Source: Callorhinus ursinus
Lineage: Eukaryota; Chordata; Mammalia; Carnivora; Otariidae
Assembly (NCBI RefSeq): GCF_003265705.1
Contig: NW_020312827.1
Location: 14,566,120 to 14,630,119, forward strand
Reading direction: 5' to 3'
Length of the DNA stretch: 64,000 bases
In this document: in pieces, positions 59,417 through 64,000 of the stretch
Numbering within the stretch: position 1 is the first letter of the stretch
How the letters are laid out: each line of letters begins with the position of its first letter
Translations under genes and position numbers: made by a program
Notes under the pieces: model-generated
What the model saw: the letters and a program-made list of their open reading frames with translations, nothing else
Databases searched by the model: none
Told to the model about the DNA's origin: nothing

Positions 59417-62400
59417 AGCAGAAGTGAATTTAACAGAAACATCCACAGTCTTTCTACGTGAGCCTTTTTATTTGGCTGTCTACCTATCCACACCCCCACA
59501 CCTGTTTACCTCTTCCTGCTGAGTAGGCACAAACAAATGTGTTGGGCATCTCATATCAGTCAACGGGATTTCCCTTGCAATTTAACACCGCTCTGCAGTT
59601 TAGTTTGAACAATTAGTAGTGAGATAGCACGCAGTTAAAAAAAGGATAGGAATTGATGTATGATTTTGAGAATAGAGTATAGAGAGCTTCTGTGTGATTT
59701 TTTAAAGATGAATTTTACTGAGTACTGTAACAGAATTGGCACCAAAGATAACAAGAAAGCAAATATCAACATTTAAAATAAAACGCAGATCTATCAATGC
59801 CATATGGTGTTCTCGCAGTGGTCTTACCACTTTCTTTGGCTTTCATCCTTTTTCTGACATTGCTGTTTGCTTCTTGCCTCTGTTGCTTTTGATTCTATAT
59901 TTCTACGAGGTATATTTCTCTTTTATCTTCCTTTGGAGGCCTGTGAATCTTTTCTCCAGGGAAGAGGAGGAAGAGGACCTGTCCAGATGGCCATATAAAC
60001 ATGTGATACCTGCTTCTGGGAGCCACTATGGGGGGGGGTGTTTGAGGGTTGATGAGATTCCTCCTGCCTGAAAAATGGGCACGCTGCTTCCTATCCCTTT
60101 TCTATTTTTTAAAAAATGATCACATGCCTTTAATGCATGTGATATGCATGCACTAATAATATTTCTAGAAATATCTTGAATTCAAATTCTTCTCTTATTA
60201 TTAGGGAAGTAACAAAAAGATGAACTGACTAACCGTATTTTGTGAAAAGTTCATATCCAAATTTAAAAAAAATTAGCGTTCTTTCTTGGAGTGAGGTCCT
60301 TGATGGTTGTATTCGGGGGTGATATCTCCGCTTCCACGGGGGGACTCCAAAGGGCATGTGTCTGCACTGAACGTGCCACGGTCTCATCTTCGGATTTTTG
60401 CATGAGGTATTTACGGTGCTTCAGGCAGTCCCCATCAGCTGTGAGGCCCCATTCTGACTGCTTCTTCAACACAGTCTCTAGCACCTGGCACCCAAAGAGC
60501 ATGTAATCCATACCTGATGAGTGAATGAAGGAGCATTGTCATACATTTTGATATGGAAAATGACCTTGAAACCAAAAGTAGCGTTGTGTGCAAATAAATG
60601 GCAATGAAAAAAAGGTGTCCCAGTCTTAACCTTTGAAGTGCAATTATTTTGATGGACACGTGGTCCAGTAGGGGACCTGTCCTCTCATGATGCTTATTGC
60701 ACATGGCATATGATTATTTATGTACCAGGGACTTTCGTCTCATCAGGCAATACCTGTAAGTATAATTCTACAGACTTTTCAAGTCAACCTCGAATACAAT
60801 GTACAGTTTACTTTTCTCCAGGGGTTCTCAACCTTGTAATACCCAACACCCTCTTTTATAGCAAATATTCCTTCGTGTCCATTTACCACATTGAAATCAG
60901 TCTCATGGAGAGTGCAACCGATCTACACATCTAATTTTGCAAATTTCAATACAGCTTTCTAGCTGCAATGTGAAGGAGAGAGAAAAGGTAGGGCATTTAG
61001 AATAAAATAACACGCTTTAATCATAGGCACTTGGTCACATTCCATCCGTGTGTTGAATGCAGTCGCTCCAGACGTGGGTCAGTTCAGGTGTGTCCTACCA
61101 GTGACAAAGGTGCCACAGGGGATGGACGTCCCCCCCGTCAGTGATGTCCTTTTTCAAAAGGGAGAACAATTCTCGGCAGGGTTCCAATTAGTCAAAATTC
61201 AACCTTCTTGCAATGTACGTTGGAGTCATATTCTTGTAAAATCCAGCCTATGTTGAAATTATGCTGAAAAAATTGTGTTTGTGTGTGTGTATGTGTGTAT
61301 TTATATGTAAAAGGGAGTTAAGTTCCCAGGTCAGGTAAGTATAAACATGAATTTTTCTCAGTGGGATAGTCAAAACTCACACTGAATTTGGGATTATTGT
61401 CTGGTCGGTGGCACTGGCTCTTGCAGACAGGATGTCTGAACATTCTTACCCCCTCCTGCCACATGCCAGGAGAGCCCCTCGGTGCAGCAACCACAAACAC
61501 CGCACAGATTTTCCAGTCACCTCCTACAGTGTTATACTCTGAATGGGGTTATAAGAAAAAAAAAAAAAAAAAAAACCTTCCCGGGAGCTCCTATGTAATT
61601 TCAGGAATACACACATATAATTTCTATCCTTGTGTAAATAGCCATGTTCAAATAGTCAGGACTCTCCCACTGAGGCAGTTCTGTGCTATTAATATTCAGT
61701 TCCAGCCAACAAATGTGTACCGTGTGATGTGTGTGTATGTCCATTGCCTGGGTCTCTCTGTAATATATACCCCTTCTAGCATCCGATATTACAAACTCCT
61801 GACAGTCTATCTCTTGCTGGAAGAACAGTTTTATCTTACGTCCTTTGTTCATTAGCTTACCTTAAACAATTGCTCTCCTATTTTCCCTAGGTGTTAAAAA
61901 AGAGGGAACAAGTGTAGAAAGATGCATTGCACATTTGATGCAAAGACAGGGAGACACACATGTAGGTAGACAGCAAATGCTGCATGCGAGGGTCCATCGA
62001 CGGTGCGGGACACGCACTGGGAACAGAGACAGCCAGGGGGAGGGCAGGTCACTCTAGCCAGAAGGCAGAGGGCTTCCTGCTGGAGGCAATAGTAGAATTT
62101 TGTTCTGAGGAGCCAACAGGAGTTTGACAAGCATAGAAAGGGGAAGAACATCCTAGCAGACAGAACAGAAACATGAAACGGGACTGTGGGTACCAGGAAA
62201 CGATTCACTCTCTTTAGAGAGTAAGCTGCAAAAATAGCTGGAATTATAGACAAGACGGGGAGGGCCGGCCGATGCTTGCCAACAGTGCAGCTCCCCGGCA
62301 CTTCTGCTCAGGAAGGGGGTGGCCACGTTCTGTGGGACGAGGAGGTGGTGGGGCAGCAAGCAGGATGCAATTGCCGCCTTGAAACAAGGCCACGTCCTCG

Positions 62401-64000
62401 TGGCTGCCACCGCCACTGTTGGCAAATTGTCCCTGGGATTCTGAAGGCTTAGACAAGGCCCATCTCTTCACTTTCCTGTGGGGAGTATGGATGACTCCTT
62501 CTCTCTTCCAGTTTTCCCTCGAGGGCATGGCCATCATCTCTTTCTCAAATGAAGACAAGCTGCCTTGTCAAAGACGTTGGTGTGACTTCTCAAGGGAGCC
62601 ATGCAGCGGTCAGGAGCACCGTCCCTGTTGCCTCTCTCCCTTTTCTCCTCCTCACCCCTCTCCCTTCCAGCCTTCCCCTGCCCTTTTCCCTCATTGCAAA
62701 GATGACAAAGACAACATGGCCGTTGTAGAGACTTTGGAGAACAGAGTACAAAGAAGAAAATAAAATCCCGTGGAAACCCATTGTCCAAAGAGATCTACCA
62801 TTCACACGTGGATAACTGTGCTTCTGAATCTTTGCTCTTTGCATCGTTAGCCCAAATGCCGCTACACTGGCACGCAGCAGGCCCCACCGCGGCCCCCCCT
62901 CCCCGGGGTCCTCTGCCCTCTGGTGCCTGTGGGGGCCATCACTGATGTGTGCCCGTGTCAGTCCTGGCCACAGCTTGTGTCTTCCCCATTCACTTGTCTG
63001 AGTGGCCAGGCTCTGCTCTGACCAGCAGCCTCTCTGGGTAGTGCTGCTGGTCCCCTCCTGCAGGTGCCAGATCCTCTGCTCAGCTGACCCAGAGTCTGAT
63101 ACTGCTCTCTCTCTAACTGTCCATCCTGGGAGTGCTTGCAGCCCCTTCCACACTACAGCTGGAACTAGCTGTCATTTCTGACAAGACTTCTCTGAAGACT
63201 TAGAAATGTCGGAGAGATTGCCCACGCAGTTATATATCGCGTCACGTTCTAGTTCGGGCTGATCTTGGAGTTCGGAGTTCTCCGCCTGTCATGGGGACCC
63301 CTTGGGGCCATGTCCCTGACCTGTCTGCAAGAGGCTGAGGCCAGCTTACCCTGACCGCCAGGAGAGGCAGCTGCAAGCAGGCAGCTTAGCTGATTCAAGA
63401 GAAACCAACTAATGGATAATTTAAACAGAAAAAAAATCTTTTTTTAAGGATATCAGATAGCTACTGAGTCCCTGGGCTGGATAGAGACCCAGACTTGGGA
63501 GGTATCCAGCCAAGAACAATGACCCAAATCATGCCGCAGAACTGGTTCTGGAAGGAACCACTGCCATTTCTGACTGGCATAGATAGAAGCTGGCCATGCT
63601 GACCCCAGTGATTCTAGGCCCTAGATGCTGTTACTAGAACCACCCTTGTGATTGCCCCTGGAAATAGGTTATGATCCCATCGTTGTGGCCACCAGCCCCA
63701 GGATGGAACCCACACAGTCCCTGCTTCCTTATCGATGGTGTGTCCCCTGCTGCCTGCCACCTCACTGTCCCCATGGAAGCTTCCGTCTAGTGCTGTCCAG
63801 TTCCACCTTGATTGGGGGCAAGGTTCTCTTTCCGGGCCCCCACCCTGTTTAGTGTCCATGTCCCCCAATCTCTGTTCAGGAGACTTAGGGGGAGCCAGGA
63901 CTCCGGCGAGGTGGGCCGGGCACAGGTGCTGAGGGAGTTTTGCCCACTCTAGAGGAGGGCTCTGCGTCTAATTCCTTCCTCTCTGCCCCTGCCCTCCAGA

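Larger units (their letters stand above)
43844..64000 (+). other. KCNK10: KCNK10 intron, 5' part (>20 kb)
   Basis: Begins with the strong donor gtgagt; its acceptor lies beyond the window. It contains SINEs at 44226, 46767, 51396, 53825 and 59257, LTRs at 47033 and 48006, MER5A, MER20, a GT microsatellite at 50985 and LINE-1 fragments at 55312 and 56642. I see nothing assignable in 44450-45090, 45300-46740, 49260-49820, 49940-50980, 51880-52640, 52840-53800, 54030-55300, 56000-56570 and 59440-64000. Faint MER20-like similarity occurs near 61385-61510 and an L2-like end near 60470-60530. Confidence 0.85.

Noticed and set aside
60119..60143. 9-bp perfect inverted repeat (atcacatgc / gcatgtgat)
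   Set aside because: Short enough to be expected by chance in 64 kb and AT-rich surroundings.
60263..60511. 82-residue - strand ORF with protein-like composition
   Set aside because: Considered as a pseudogene fragment, but I recognise no family, and its start overlaps an L2-like repeat end (near 60470-60530).
62590..63153. 187-residue - strand ORF
   Set aside because: Arg/Gly-rich, no recognisable domain, poor start context and no splice signals; looks like chance in a GC-richer stretch.
43844..64000. The next KCNK10 exon (TM3, second pore domain)
   Set aside because: No reading frame resembling KKQVSQTKI or TTVGFGDF was found; the exon must lie beyond the window.
1..64000. CRISPR arrays, operons, bacterial mobile elements or an undescribed system
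   Set aside because: The window is a mammalian gene with spliced exons and typical carnivore repeats; regularly spaced direct repeats other than SINE copies and microsatellites were not seen.

Overview
This window is vertebrate nuclear DNA, most likely from a caniform carnivore of the arctoid type (bear, seal or mustelid relative). The evidence is 17 recognisable CanSINE copies (tRNA-Lys-derived SINEC family, with the 'gcctgggtggctcag' head), together with carnivore-type LINE-1 3' ends. The dog-specific SINEC_Cf signature ending in 'ggatccc' is absent. Species assignment is an inference from repeats only.

The window lies inside one large gene on the + strand, KCNK10 (TREK-2, a two-pore-domain potassium channel). 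Three consecutive coding exons are present: 12959-13293 (cytosolic N-terminus, first membrane helix, most of the extracellular cap), 32100-32217 (rest of the cap, N-glycosylation sites, first pore helix) and 43683-43843 (selectivity filter TIGYGN and second membrane helix). They join in frame and encode about 205 residues. The alternative first exons carrying the start codon, and the exons for the second pore loop and regulatory C-terminus, were not found and presumably lie outside. No second protein-coding gene, tRNA gene, CRISPR array or bacterial-type feature was found.

Layout: 1-12958 is intron upstream of the first exon seen, with a three-copy SINE tandem at 395-1209, a palindromic element at 1463-1729 and an MLT1-type LTR at 10663-11115. 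13294-32099 is an 18.8-kb intron with two truncated LINE-1s, MER20, MIRs, L2s and two long TG microsatellites. 32218-43682 is an 11.5-kb intron containing a Tigger-like DNA transposon that carries a U2 snRNA fragment, a truncated LINE-1 and five SINEs. 43844-64000 is the start of a long intron with more SINEs, two LTRs, MER5A, MER20 and two longer LINE-1 fragments.

Most of the window is repeat debris of several ages. Nested insertions are readable: LINE-1 in MER20, LINE-1 in MIR, SINE in MIR, U2 in Tigger. I did not find an undescribed biological system. The most informative observations are a SINE/SINE unequal-crossover duplication with its reciprocal junctions intact, the U2 fragment inside Tigger, a weak splice donor combined with a nearby SINE at the pore-helix exon, and inverted SINE pairs around the selectivity-filter exon.
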